64,000 bases of DNA, from positions 44,405,142 through 44,469,141 of the forward strand of contig CM056733.1 in assembly GCA_029844215.1 (NCBI GenBank). The letters run 5' to 3'. How positions within the stretch are numbered: position 1 is the first letter of the stretch; each line of letters begins with the position of its first letter. The notes beneath the pieces were generated by a model. That model worked only from the letters and a program-made list of their open reading frames with translations. It had not been told where the DNA came from and did no database searches. Origin of the DNA: Przewalskia tangutica. Taxonomy: Eukaryota; Streptophyta; Magnoliopsida; Solanales; Solanaceae. The position numbers and the translations under genes are program-made. This document shows positions 24,132-36,025 of this stretch, piece after piece.

Positions 24132-24900
24132 TCTCAAGTCTCAACACAAACATGCGCCAAGATAGTCTTCACCGCTATACGATTTAAAAACAATCATGCC
24201 ACACCGCCATGAAATAACAAATGCACAAAATACGAAATCCCAAGTCCACGAGGAATCACCTCATATCACAAAAGTTCCCACCAAGGTCTAAAATATACTC
24301 CTCCGCACCTTCATTTCACAAAAGAAACGATCACACTCGCTCACTTCTCCCTACCTCGTCGCACTGCTCGAACACTCGAACTCTTCCCAAGACACGCACC
24401 ACACTTCGCCAACGCTCGTTTCCAACCCTCGAGTCACTACCTCCAAACTTGGTCATCTTACTAACCTCGATTTCTAAGGCCATTCTCGCCTTCACGAACC
24501 GATTCTGGTCGAACGTATCCACGAACTCATACGATGGTCATCTAAACTGGGCCTAGCACCCTCGTGACTCGCCACCCGCGACCACCTGAGCTGACCCTTC
24601 CTCGAACGGACGCGGGTTGGCCCGCAACATGGCCCCAACCCGACCCATCAGAGCGCCAACTTCCGCCTCCGACACGGAACACATCGTGCTACCACTTCCA
24701 TCTCACACTAACCAGATTTTTAATCACACTATAGCACAAAGCTATCCGAACATAACACTTAACACATCATTAACATCAATACATACAAGTATCTACGAGG
24801 TTAAGGATATACTCAAACTAGGCGGTTCAAGGACCGCTAAAATCGGAACTTCCACCGCGACTTACCGTGGCCCGCAAATCGCCTAGTAGTCTGGCTATCC
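24132..24900 (-). other. 3' non-coding region and spacer (A)
   Basis: Minus strand: the post-gag spacer (GTCACGAGGGTGCTAGGCCC near 24550-24570), then a unique ~200 bp, then sequence shared with C and B before the hairpin. Frames of 63-111 codons on either strand show no domain. No integrase remnant is present, unlike B, C and E. Confidence 0.6.
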
Positions 24901-26028
24901 TACCAGCGCTACCACAGTCTGGACGGTCTCGTCATATGGCCCCGTTGGCCGCAAGAATAACAAGCTCCTCGTACTACGACACTTCCGAAATGCGTCTACC
25001 ACATCGACCACACCGAGGTAGGTGATCGATCCGCCAACACCCTACTCCTCGAACATCAAACACGGGAGCCCGACCGCTTCCTCGAATATCCTGGGTCCCG
25101 GCGTGCGGAGGACCACTCTGCAATGGCGGAGGTACATAACTAGTTCGCTGGCCGAGGCGGTCCGCCTCGAAGTCGCCAAAATATCCGCCTCGCCTTCTTC
25201 TCAAAGCGGTCCACCTGCCGATATCTGCGCCTCGCACTCCAAGTGCATGAGCACGAATGCGGCAATGTCCATGCCCTGAAGAGAAACACCAACAACTTCG
25301 CTAGGTAATCATCGAGCCTCGTAACATATCGGCACTCGATCCTCCATACTAGCTACTAATGCGGAACATACCGCCAATGAGTCGAACTCTCACATTGTAC
25401 TCCCGAATCAGACGCCATTACGCTCAACATCAAAAATCTGTACCCGAGCCCTCCTCATTTGCGGAGGCAAGAAATGTGCCGAAGGCCCCAAAACTCGCCC
25501 CAAACGGCCGGAAGTGCATGCTCTCCCGAAAGCTCCCACGAAGTCAAACCAATCGATCGCGGTATCACGCACCGATGCGAACCAAATGTCACGCACTCAC
25601 CGAAGCCTTGATCACCCGCATGATCCTTCTCAGAATCGACGGATGAACTCCTGCGGATCATCCTCCCGCCTCGACCAGAAACTCAAAGCGGGCTACAACT
25701 AAGGAAATCCGTAGCCTCAAACTGCGCCTCGGTGCACTACAGTCTTTGCCGGCTGAATCGAATCACCGGCCTATCCTCATATCTCGACACAACCACGCCA
25801 ATAATCGCCATCTCTTGTGACCCATCTCCCGCCTCCATCGCGGACTGAGGCTCGTGTATCAGAGGTCTCAGCAGCCACCGCTGTGGCTCTAAACTCGCAG
25901 GCCGGGCGCGTCGCAAAACTCGCCGTCAAGCACTACTGTCTTGGCCGCTCGCGCTCGCATTCTCTCAATCCCACTAGCGCCTCCTCACGCTTTACCCTTC
26001 GGGCCTCGGTTGCCTTTCGCAGAGGCAT
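24901..26028 (-). pseudogene. gag: gag of element A (frameshifted)
   Basis: Starts at the family ATG (26028-26026). Recognisable Gag pieces in several frames, reading down the minus strand: FGSHR with SIGLTSWELSGEHALPAVWG (25455-25661); RDTAIDWFDF and HFLPPQMRRAR (25408-25596); and a basic/Gln-Pro tail ending in RPRCGRCGRR (24974-25237). A knuckle-like CYSCGQRGHMTR is encoded at ~24931-24965. Its final cysteine is lost by a frame change. The order and spacing match Gag of D and H over the full core. Breaks are single-base indels, often at CAG/CTG sites or G runs, so true coding capacity is uncertain. No pol follows. Confidence 0.85.
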
Positions 26029-26212
26029 AATCGTAAAAACGAAACACGTCGAGGGTCCAACTTACAACACGGCTCTAAGGCACGATCTCGTAATGAGAAG
26101 AATGGAAACCAATCCTAAATGTCCTATAGCCTCGATTATAGATGTGGTGCACAACACACCGATAATCAAGACTCTACTAGACACGGTCGTAGACACTTTC
26201 CGAGGACTAATC

Positions 26213-26223
26213 GCTCGATACCA
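26213..26223 (-). other. Primer-binding site of A
   Basis: TGGTATCGAGC on the minus strand, next to the 5' LTR end at 26227. Confidence 0.75.
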
Positions 26224-27244
26224 CTTTGTCACGCCCGAATCGGCCCGTGGATCGTGCCTTACCCCGCACCCTAGTGATACAACATCGAGAAAACCAGCGG
26301 AAAATAAAACACGAGTCATGAAACAAGAGATATAATAAATAAACAAAGCAACCAAAACAGTTGCCTTCGGATAAACATAAAAACCCAACAGCTTATCCTT
26401 TTACAAACCCCGCCACAACAAAGCATGCACTCTAAGATTTACAACAACTATGACGGACAGGTTCCGCCATACCACGAATTCACAAGAACCTACAACTCAG
26501 GAAACATACCAAAGATAAGCCTCAAGGAACGGAGCTTTCCAACACGCTGAAATGAGATCCTAAGAGCGGATCCACGCATCGATGTACCTCTACTGCAGAT
26601 TTAACGCAGCCCAAGGAGGTCAAGCACAACAGTACCAAGTATGTGAAATCACAAATCAGAATGAAATCATAATAGCTTAAAAAGGTGAGACATGTATGAT
26701 AACCAAAATACAAGACGCAACATAAAAATATCAAGTCGTGGACTCACGCCTCAAAGTCACCACTCAAATATAACTATGGGTCTCACGCCCACAACATCCA
26801 TCATGTTCGTGATCATGGCCGCATGCCGAATCTCGCAGACGGTGTAGACATGTCCATGATGCAACACACACAAGGCCGCGTGGCCACATGCCCCGGAATC
26901 GTGACGGTAGACATGCCCATGTAACCTCAATAACAATATCTGGTGGTCAACCCCGCCGCACGGCCACATGCCCGAATATCGTGACGGTGTAGACACGTCC
27001 ATGTTGCAGTAATAACCATATATCGGGTAATAAACCCGGCCGCATGGCCGCATGCCCCCGGAATACTGCATCGGTGTAGACATGTCCATGTGACATCAAC
27101 AACAAGACAGTAATCAAAATGGAAACATACCCGTGGAATTCTCCATCACCGCCAAAGACGCCCAAGTAAGTTCTCAACAAGTCAACCGCCTCTATCGAGA
27201 CGCAGAATACGTAAATACCACACTTGCACAACAAAGGCTATCAT

Positions 27245-27345
27245 CACAAGCATAGGCAAGTTTCACAACAACAAGCATAGGCAAGTTTCACAACAACAAG
27301 CATAGGCAAGTTTCACAACAACAAGCATAGGCAAGTTTCACAACA
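27245..27345 (-). repeat. 25-bp tandem repeat, 4 copies, in A 5' LTR
   Basis: Same unit as 21606-21732 with one copy fewer, a copy-number change between two LTRs that were identical at insertion (or an assembly slip). Confidence 0.9.
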
Positions 27346-29293
27346 ACTCAAAGTACTTTCATTTTATGCCAAAGTCCGGGTTTTTAACCCCAAAGTAATA
27401 CATAAGTTATGTTCTTTTAAAAGTGATCAATTACTTTTATAAAAGTCACCCGATACGTAGTATTAGAATGACCAACCCACATTCCCTTTTCAAAATCAAG
27501 TAACAACATTCTTTCCTAAGTTCCAGCTTGCCTAGTTTCAATTACTCAAGCTTCTCATTTTCAAATGGTTTCATAGTTTCCAAACTTAATCACTGGATTC
27601 CTTTTAGAACAATTGAGTAATATATGTCTCACGTGAGAGTAGGTTATTCTTGTTTACAACATTCTTATTACAAAGACCATGATCTAGAAAATGTATATCA
27701 TTTTGTCTCATCTTAGTTTCTATGCAGATGGAGGTTTCTACTGGTTTTAATACAATTCATCATTATTCAATACATTTTCCTTTATTAACGCCGCATGGTC
27801 CTGTCGATACACATTCGATTTCCAAATCAAGAAACATTATCCCTTTAAATAAAACCAAGTACTCATTACTCACGAATGAGGTTTCACACAAACATTCACA
27901 TTAAAACAAATAAGTTAAGTCTCTTATCTTATAAGATCAAGTCTCTTAACTTCTAACATCAAGAAACCATTTTCTTTACCTCTCTTAAGACATTATACCT
28001 AACTCCCATAAAGCTAGTATAACTCTTTTAAAACCTTTAAAACCAAGTGTTACTCTCCCTTCAAAACGATTTATAAATCTTTTGAAATACATCAAGTTCT
28101 TTATTATAACTAGCCAGTTATAATTCACATCAGTTACCTTTTTAAAACCACAAAGTATTTTCTTACCTACATAAAGCTGTTATAACCAACTTCCCATAAA
28201 GCCGTTATAACACTTTATGTTTTAAGAACAATCAAACACAGATTAACACGTACGCTCACCGTACTACATAGTTCACACATATCATGCTAGAAGAGATAGG
28301 AAGAGGTTCACATACCTCGCGACGATTATCGACAATAAGCAAAAAGCTCCAAGTACTACAACCTTGCTAGCCCTTTCCACTCCTCTAGTAGAATACGCTA
28401 CTCTTAGTACTTTCACCTATAAAGGTCACAAACGTCTATTAACCCCAAAACACAAGTTTCTATCTTTCTACAGAAAATTCGGCAGCACCTCCCCCCCCCC
28501 GCAACAGCGTAAATCTCCTCCTTTATCGAGGTCGGCTACCAAGCCAACCAGGGGGGGGTTAACACGTCTAACCGGACGCTGCATAATTCTACTACACAAG
28601 AATGCTACATAAGTCTACCGTAATACACTCTAGGTAATTACTGATTCGCTTCTTCTCTTTATTATCCTTCTATGTGATTACTGTTCAATTCTTTATTCTT
28701 CAGGCTTAAGTCAAAAGACATTGCCACAATACTAAGTTCAGTTCTATATATAGTATACAACAACTATATATTCAACACTTATGTAATTTCCAATTACAAT
28801 AGAAGGACAGTAGTGTTTACCTCGATAAGCCCAAAATTATCCAAGTATAAAGTCGATCCTGAGCAACGCTTAGCTCCTACTCCGAGCGCTCCAAACAACC
28901 CTTAGAAGTTCTAACCAACTTCTACTTACAACTTCAACAACGGGTGAAGATTTCCTTAGGGTTTCGTTTTTGTGGCTAAAGGAAGTATAATCATATTTTC
29001 TTGGCTTTTGTATAAGTGTAACCTTGGGAATACTACAAGGTATTTGGGCCAAGGTATTTGGACATAACAACAATACTAGGAGAGTATTTCTATACCACAA
29101 CAAGGGGTATTATACGAAAACAACTAGGCTAGGGGGGGGGTACCCCACGGCTAGACACCACAAAGGGGGAGGCTGTCGGCCAAAGGCCTTAACCAAGGGG
29201 AGGGGTGTTGGACGATTTCAAGGTTGAGGGGGAGGGAGAGATTTTTAACACTTAGAACAATTTTGGATGAAGAAGTTCATCAACATGGAGGGG

Positions 29294-29301
29294 TATTTAT
29301 A
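29294..29301 (-). promoter_or_regulatory. TATA box of A 5' LTR
   Basis: TATAAATA on the minus strand. In the 5' LTR this would drive the element transcript. Confidence 0.6.
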
Positions 29302-29728
29302 GGTGAAGAAATGGCCAACCAATGGCCAAGATTCTTCCAAGTGTATAGCAAGTGTAAGGTCAAGATCAAGCCATGTGTTTGTGGGTCCCACTTGCTCATC
29401 AACTACACAAAAATATCCTACCTAACCCTTGACCAAAATTGGGCAACAAAAACGTGCCAAGAATGGCCATTTCGCCGTCCCTTTGCTTCCAATGTGAGGG
29501 TGACACATGTCACCCTCCCATTGGTCCAAAATGTTTCGTCTCTCGGAAAAATCCGCAAAAATTATAAATGACATAGCCGGAATTTTCCCAACAAAAGCTG
29601 TGGAAACGTTTCTTCGAAAAACGACTCTAATCGGGTGTTGTGTACAAATTTCGAAACTTGCCTAACTTAAGGCTCAAATTTTCTACGTACGTCCTCACGT
29701 ACATACTCTGAAAATACGGGGTATAACA

Positions 29729-29733
29729 CTTCT
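29729..29733 (+). repeat. Target-site duplication (right) of A
   Basis: CTTCT, partner of 20564-20568. Confidence 0.9.
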
Positions 29734-29803
29734 AACTCTGAGATCGTGCCTTAGAGCTGTGTTGTAAGTTGGACCCTCTAACGTATTTCTTTCCCTTACC
29801 GTT

Positions 29804-30515
29804 ATGCCTCCACGTAGGGCAACCCGGGCCCAGGAGGGCAAGGCAGCCGAGGGAGCTGCGAGTAGAGTACAGAGGGTTACGTGGGCACAGACCCAATTAT
29901 CACCTTGGGTGGTGCTTCATTCGGGGAGTTCTGCGACGTCACTAGCCCCAGCAGAGTTTAGCACGGCGCATCGCCCACCGCGCCATGATATTTGAACCTT
30001 CGCCCCACGACCGAACAGAGAATATAGATTTCAAGGAGGCGACCGTTACTAACTATGGATTTGACTACGAGAGTATACCGATGTACCGCGAGTCTTGATG
30101 AATATCAACGAAGGTTGTGCAAAAGTAAGTTCTTGATTAGGCTCGAGCATGGCACGTATGCGGGCTTATGCGCGGCAGCCGAGAAACGTAGAGATCGACG
30201 GTTAACGGCGACAGAAGGCAGGCCGAGCAAAGAAGGCCCTTTGGTAACTTTCGAGGCGAGTCGCCACCACAGATCGATTATGCGCATCCACGGTGCGTAA
30301 AGGTCCTCCACTGTGGTTCGGGACGTTCGGTATGCAGAGTTGGTCGAGCTCGAGCTTCCGCTCACGATCACACGGGCGTTTCACCATCCGATTCGATTTT
30401 TCTCGGTGTTCACAGCGCAGCGCCATCTCAGGGAATGTCGTCTTTTAGTTGGTACTTGTTGTACCTATGACCGTCAGGGTCTGATGTCGAAAGAGTGTCC
30501 TTGCGGGAGGACTTA
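29804..30515 (+). pseudogene. gag: gag remnant of B (shortened, broken)
   Basis: The ATG at 29804 opens a 63-residue N-terminal frame (MPPRRATRAQEGKAAEG..., basic and Ala-rich, the family N-terminus). Further on, sequence matching the LDDYL to RMQAHA part of Gag is at ~30090-30180 in another frame. A GNFRG-like linker is near 30240-30260. A knuckle-like run (HLRECRLLVGTC...GLMSKECP) is at 30313-30516. The core from WFDSW to PPQMRRARA is missing and replaced by the ~150 bp also seen in C and E. In this element the knuckle is the best kept part. Confidence 0.78.
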
Positions 30516-31150
30516 GCCTTCAGGATCGGTGGGTAGTTCGTCATCTTCTTTAGCTATGCGCCCTACGGGGCAGGTTTGATTAGAACGACTAAGGGGAGTA
30601 AAGCAGTAGATTCAGGTATATCTTTAACCTCTGTGGTTCGGATGTGTGATAAGGTGAGTATACCTTAAGTGTTATATTCTGATAGCATGGTGTAAATGGT
30701 GATTAGAAATCTTGGTTAGTTAACCAAGTAAGATTTGGGGGATAGAGAAAGTGTGAGCCTTAGAGTGTTATACGTAGAGACCTTAGAGGTAAGGCCATCT
30801 CGAGTAAAAGATGTATTGTTTATGTTTGACCCTTATAGGAGTGCATATTGCACGTGAGTTATGTTTGTGGGATTAGTCCCTGAGTAGTGTGGAATGAAAG
30901 AGGGTAGTTGAGCTAAGAAGACCGCTAGGTTTTCGTAACGTGATTAGTGAGAGTTTTCCTTCAGGGAGCTAGCGTTTTGCGCGTTGCCGGGTCGGGTTGA
31001 GGCCACGCCGGGTCAACCCGCGCATGTTTGTGGTGGGGTCAGTTTGTGGTGGTCCCGCCTTGTGGTAGGGTCACGAGGGTGTTAGGCCCGAGTTTAGTTA
31101 ACCAACGTACGATTTCATGGATGCATTCGACCAGTAGTTGGGCCGAAGAG
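30516..31150 (+). other. Non-coding spacer after gag (B)
   Basis: Contains CAGGTTTGATTAGAACGACT just after gag and GGGTCACGAGGGTGTTAGGC near 31070-31090. No coding frame is supported. Confidence 0.65.
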
Positions 31151-31960
31151 GTCAGCCGTGTTGTCTTCTAGCAAAGACCGTTTACTCGGCAGAGGGTTAT
31201 GCGAGATGATATATCAGAAAGGTTGTAAGGTTGCACGAGGTGCCTACCTTCACCTTATGTCGCAGTGGAGCCCGTGTCATACCGCTTTCTTTTCGGAGGT
31301 TTTACCGTGCAAGGTTAGGAACTCAAGTAAGTCTCGACCACATTCGCCCGGGCGGTGTTTGGATTTCGAGGATAGTTGCGAGAATTGTTGTCTCTGTTGA
31401 AGGAGTGTTTAAGCTACCATTTCGTGTTCGGATGTCGCCTTATGAAGCCTTGTAGGGCGGATGTGAGTCGCGGTCGATTGGTTCGATGTTGGCAGATTCG
31501 ATAGTTGGTTCAGCTTGTTCCACAGACTATGGATAGAGTAAAGCTTGTCTAGAAGAGGTTCCGCGGCTCGGAGAAATCGTGCGGATAATCGGCGACGACG
31601 CCAGAGTTGAGTGCCGACGGTCGGTCTTCAAAGTACCACCGGGTCAGGTGTGACGAGTTTTGGAATACAGAGGAACTTAGCCCGAGTTACTTGGGCCTTT
31701 GAGTTCATGTGAAGAATAGGCCAGTTGCCTATATGTTAGCATTTGCCGTCCGACTTAGGAGGCGGTCGCGCCTTTCGTGTTATGTTCGAGAGGAAATCGA
31801 GATCCATCCGAGTATTCTACTAATGATGACCAAGTTGAAGATGATAACCCGAGTTTTGAATCAAGCAAGATCGTAAATGTAGTAAGAGTTCGAATGTACG
31901 ACATCTTCGATGATCGACGCAGCCCTGCACTTTGTTGGGTCGCCGAGTGACACTAGAACC
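31151..31960 (+). pseudogene. Integrase C-terminal remnant of B
   Basis: The frame 31231-31455 ends KLPFRVRMSPYEAL, the Ty3/gypsy integrase landmark before the C-terminal part (usually ...MAPYEALYGRRC). The N-terminal end carries HEVPTFTL, a decayed HGVPTxI. Past 31450 there are WFDVG-like, RRRQS and KLSPSY-like remnants in other frames to ~31740, and a decayed LRKY..DPS region near 31780-31820. The same truncated set is in C and E. Protease, reverse transcriptase and RNase H are absent; the join to the spacer lies around 31140-31170. Confidence 0.8.
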
Positions 31961-31969
31961 TCGCGCAAA

Positions 31970-31985
31970 GTGACAAAAGTGGTAT
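31970..31985 (+). other. PBS-like sequence near the 3' end of B
   Basis: GTGACAAAAGTGGTAT, ~175 bp before the 3' LTR, as in C and E. Confidence 0.7.
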
Positions 31986-32122
31986 GCTTTATGATGTTAG
32001 AGGTGCTTCCAAGTGGACTTGGATGTAAGCATTTTGCGCAGATTGTTTGGTACATGCGATGTGTTTGTCCTCGTAAGTATAGTAGTGAAGACTATCTTGG
32101 CGCGCTTGTTTTGAGACTTAGA

Positions 32123-32160
32123 AGGAACATTCGGGACGAATGTTTCTAAGGAGGGGAGAA
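32123..32160 (+). other. Hairpin plus polypurine tract of B
   Basis: AGGAACATTCG-GGA-CGAATGTTTCT (32123-32147) followed by AAGGAGGGGAGAA (32148-32160), then the LTR. Confidence 0.8.
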
Positions 32161-35100
32161 TGTTATACCCCGTATTTCCAGAGTATGTACGTAAGGACGT
32201 ACGTAGAAAAATTTGAACTTGTGATTTAGGCTTGGCCGAATTCTTTTTATTCACAACACCCGATTAGAGTCGTTTTTCGACGAAACGTTTTCACAGCTTT
32301 CGTAGGGGAATTTCCGGCTATGTCATTTTTAATTTTTGCGGATTTTTCCGAGAGACGAAACATTTTGGACCAACAAGAGGGCGACACTTGTCACCCTCTC
32401 ATTGGAACACCGGGCGGTAAAGGGGTTGGCGAATGGCCATTGTTTGGTCAAGGGGTTGGTAGGATATTTTGGTGGTAGATGGATAAGGTGCACTTGGCAA
32501 GATCTTGGCCCTACACTTGCCTTGCACTTGGCAAGATCTTGGCCATTGGTTGGCCTTCACTTGACCTATAATTACCCACCCCTTTGAAGACTAATTCATC
32601 CACAAAATTGCCTAAGTCTTGAAAGCTTCTTCCTCCCCCCCTTAGTGTAGTGTCTTGGCCGAGAGCCCCTCTTCCCCCATGGTCGAGAGTTCCCCAGTGG
32701 GGTAGGCTGGTATACACCCCTCTTGGGGTGCTAGCCGTGGTACCCCAGCCTAGTTGTTTTCATATAATACCCCTCTTGGTAGAAATACTCTCAAAAGTAT
32801 TGTTATAATGCCCAAATTACCTTAGTCAGATACCTTGTAGTATTCTAAGGTTATACTTATCTGAAAAGCCTGAAATACTATTATACTTCCTTCACTACAA
32901 AACCGAAACCCTAAGGAAAAATCTCCATAGTTAGTTGGAGTATTAAGTAGAAGTTGGTTAGAACTTCTAAGGGTTGTTTGGAGGCGGCCTGAGCGCACTG
33001 AGTAGAGCTAAACATTGCTCAGATCGACATTTAAACTCGGATAATTATGGGCTTATCGAGGTAAATATCTTGTCCCCTATTGTAATTGGAAATTACATGT
33101 TGTTAGATTATATAGTTGAAGTATACTATATATAGTCTTGAACGTTGTTATCGCAATGTCTTTTGACTTAAGCTGAATAATAAGAAACCTTTTCAAAGAA
33201 GAGTAATCTTGCTTTTTACATGGGATCAGACATGAGACTTGTGTAGCTTTTCGTGAGGTAGAATTGTGCACGTCCGATTAACGTATAACCCCCTGGTTGG
33301 CTTGGTAGCCGCCCGATAGAGAGAGATTTACGCTGTCATGGGGAGGTCTTACCAATTTTACGTAGAATGTTCTACGATAAGATCTAGATGTTAATAAGCG
33401 CCTTGTGGCCTTATAGGTTGAAATCGCGTGTGGCGCGATCTACTTGGCTTAAGGAGTAGCCGACGGCGAGGTACTTGGAGCGTTTTGCTATTAGTCGATA
33501 CTCGTCGCGAGGTATGTGAACCTCTTCCTATCTCTTCTAGCATGATATGTGTGAACTATGTAGTACGGTAGACGCATACGTGCTAAATGTATTTGATTGG
33601 TTTAAAACATAAAGTGTTATAACGCTTTATGGGAAGTTGGTTATATGACTTTATGTTGGTAAGAAAATACTTGTGGTTTTAGAAGGTAACGATTTGAACT
33701 ATAAGCGGCTTGTTATGTGTTAATAAAGAACTTGAAGTATTTCAAAAGATTTTTGAATCATTTGAAAGAAGAAGTAATACTTGGTTTTGAAAACTTAAGA
33801 GTTATACTAGCTTTATGGGAGGTTAGGTAATAACGGCTTAAGAATGTTTCTTGATTCGAAATCGAATGTGTATCGACAAACCATCGCAGCGTTAAAAGGA
33901 AATGTTTTAACAGATTAAGTATTATTAAAACCAAGAGAAACTTCCATCCGCATGTAAGCTAAGATGAGACAAAATGATATTTCTAGATCATGGTCATTGA
34001 ATGAGATCGTTATAAACAAGAATATCCTACTCACATATAAGGCTTATGTTTCATATAGTTTAAAAGAGAGAATTATATTCTTAAATGAATAAGACTATGA
34101 ACTTAAACCTTTCTAAAATAAGAAACGTGAACATTTGAAATTAGGCAAACTTGGACGTTTGGATAATAATGTTGTTACTTGATTTTACAAAGATAAGTGT
34201 TTTGATTCACTTAAAAAGATAATCACTCTATTTTCATATACTACGGGTATTGTGTGACTTTTGTGAAAGTAACGTATCTTTTAAAAAGTTAATGTATGAG
34301 GTACTTTGGGGATAGAAACCCGAACATGTTGGCACATAGTAGAAAGTACCTTATGTGTGAATAACTTGATTGTATTGGTTTGTGATAGCCTTGTAATACC
34401 TTCGTGTTGATTTGATAAGTAATCATATTAGGATGCTACGTGTGTTAGTATTCTGTGATGTTTGTGTAAAGGGCTTTCCTCGATTGTGCTTATGTTGTTT
34501 AAACGTTAAACCGTTATGTTGGTATTATACCACTCACCGTGTTTCCGGGTTAAGCTGCCTCCGACGCGGGTAGACTTCAGCGATGCAGGACCATGATTCG
34601 AGAATACCTCACGCGGTCCCGGGCCTATCGCGAGCTACGAGTTCCGGAGTTAGCGCGCCTTTATGGTCACGCGGTCTATGTGCCATGCGCGATCGCGAGT
34701 CGGGGCGATACGCCGGAGTAGCTACCGACGCGGGTTATACCTCATGCGGGCCTATGAGATTGGCCTATGCGAGCTGCGGAGTTCGAGGCTAGACGCGCAC
34801 ATTTGATATTGCGCGAGCGACCGCCTTTGATCATGTGGCGGTCCAGACAGATATCATCATGATACGCTTTATGACCTTGTTAGTATCGTAGGTGTTAGTA
34901 GTCGCTATGCCTTCGCATTTACCTGCATCGTTTTATTTGGACACAGTGGGACTGCTGTTCATGTGTATTCCTTGGTGCTTTATATATCATAGATCGCAGT
35001 GGCGGAAGGTATTCCACGCATGATTGATGTTGGGCGTGAGACCCATTGCTATAATGGAGTTATGACTAAGAGCGCGTGAGTCCATGACTTGATAAGACTG

Positions 35101-35622
35101 ATTATTTATTGTTAACTGTAGTTTGGTTATAATACATGTCTCCCGCTTTATATAGACTACTATGATTTCATTTACGTATTTTTCGATTCACATACTTGCA
35201 CTGTTATCGACCTCCTTCGGGCCGCGTTCATGCCGCAGTAAAGGTACACGATCGTTGATCCTCGCTCTAGGATCACAGTTCAGGCTTGGGAAGCTCCGTT
35301 CCCGAGGCTTATCTTGGTATAGTCCCCGTTGTTGTAGGTGCTTACATTCAGGTATGACGGCCCCGCCCGTCGTTGTTATCATATCATTCGTAGGTCCAGA
35401 GTACCGCCAGGCGTAAATTGTAAGAGGTTTGTAAAAGGATTAAACTGTTCATTTGTAGGAGTTGTTATTTATATATATGCCGAAAGGCAAGTTTTCCTCG
35501 ACATCGCTTGTACTCCATTTGTTTCATGTATGTGTTTTATGTTCCGCTGATTACTCTGATGTTGTATCACTAGGGTGCCCGGGGTAAGGCACCAATCACG
35601 GGCCCAGATTCGGGTCGTGACA
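32161..35622 (+). repeat. B 3' LTR
   Basis: TGTTATACCCCGTATTTCCA ... GGGTCGTGACA, 3,462 bp. TATA-like TATAATTA 32567-32574; GC-rich cassette at ~34570-34800. Ends at the ATAGT duplication (35623-35627). Confidence 0.9.
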
Positions 35623-35627
35623 ATAGT
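35623..35627 (+). repeat. Target-site duplication (right) of B
   Basis: ATAGT, partner of 16974-16978. Confidence 0.88.
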
Positions 35628-35921
35628 CCCCTGTCGTTGTGGTTATTTACATTCAGGGGTATGGCGGGGCCCTGTCCCGCCATTGTTGTCGTATCATTCT
35701 TAGAGGTCTGTAGTACTGTTGTGGGCAGAGTTGTAATGGACGAATCGTCGTTTTAAATTGATTTATATATATATGCCGTAAGACAAGTTTTCTCAGACTA
35801 TTGTTTCATACTTCTTGTTATTTCATGTTATCGTCTTATGTTCCGCTGATTACTCTGATGTTGTATCACTAGGGTGCCCGGGGTAAGGCACCAGTCACGG
35901 GCCCGGGTTCGGGTCGTGACA
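35628..35921 (+). repeat. C 3' LTR, last part
   Basis: Continues C's LTR from CCCCTGTCGTTGTGG to GGGTCGTGACA (35921). It is exactly the LTR tail missing at 16978. Confidence 0.9.
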
Positions 35922-35926
35922 GCATG
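35922..35926 (+). repeat. Target-site duplication (right) of C
   Basis: GCATG, partner of 7327-7331. Confidence 0.85.
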
Positions 35927-35987
35927 ATCGGTTTTGTAAGTATAATAGTGAAGACTATACCGACGCAAGTACGTTTGGAGACTTAGA

Positions 35988-36025
35988 AGGAACATTCGGG
36001 ACGAATGTTTCTAAGGGGGGAAAAA
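35988..36025 (+). other. Hairpin plus polypurine tract of D
   Basis: AGGAACATTCG-GGA-CGAATGTTTCT (35988-36012), then AAGGGGGGAAAAA, then the 3' LTR. This short piece (35927-36025) is all that remains of D downstream of C's insertion. Confidence 0.8.

Larger units (their letters stand above)
20569..29728 (-). mobile_element. Element A: youngest nested LTR element, gag-only
   Basis: Minus-strand element of 9,160 bp. Its 5' LTR is 26227-29728 (3,502 bp), internal 24098-26226 (2.1 kb) and 3' LTR 20569-24097 (3,529 bp). CTTCT lies on both sides. Both LTRs are complete and very alike. Internal content is PBS, leader, a frameshifted gag with its core, spacer, hairpin and polypurine tract; no pol is recognised. 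This fits a terminal-repeat element with only a gag domain (TR-GAG type). It is the innermost and so youngest member of the nest. Confidence 0.92.
26227..29728 (-). repeat. A 5' LTR
   Basis: Plus-strand view TGTCACGCCCGAATCG ... GGGGTATAACA. Carries arrays 26838-27095 and 27245-27345 and TATA 29294-29301. Differences from 20569-24097 concentrate at CAG/CTG sites and G runs. Confidence 0.92.
16979..35622 (+). mobile_element. Element B: LTR element inserted in C's 3' LTR, split by A
   Basis: 5' LTR 16979-20434 (3,456 bp) and 3' LTR 32161-35622 (3,462 bp). The internal region is 20435-20568 plus 29734-32160 (~2.56 kb). Target duplication ATAGT on both sides. The leader is interrupted by A at 20569. 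Internal content is a shortened gag, spacer, C-terminal integrase, PBS-like repeat, hairpin and polypurine tract. LTR starts (GTATTTCCAGAGTATGTACG) match E, so B and E are one LTR subfamily. Confidence 0.9.
7332..35921 (+). mobile_element. Element C: LTR element inserted in D, split by B
   Basis: 5' LTR 7332-11020 (3,689 bp), internal 11021-13535, and 3' LTR 13536-16978 plus 35628-35921 (about 3.74 kb). B occupies 16979-35622. GCATG flanks both sides. The internal part (2.5 kb) has a shortened gag, a spacer and the C-terminal piece of integrase. Protease, reverse transcriptase, RNase H and the integrase N-terminal part are missing. It is a non-autonomous deletion derivative of the same architecture as B and E. 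Confidence 0.88.

Noticed and set aside
24221..24556. 111-codon plus frame, Ser/Thr-rich
   Set aside because: Antisense to the spacer and 3' region of A, with low-complexity content and no conserved counterpart in other copies.
25817..26335. 172-codon plus frame
   Set aside because: Antisense to the gag N-terminus, leader, PBS and LTR end of A; similar antisense frames appear opposite other copies.
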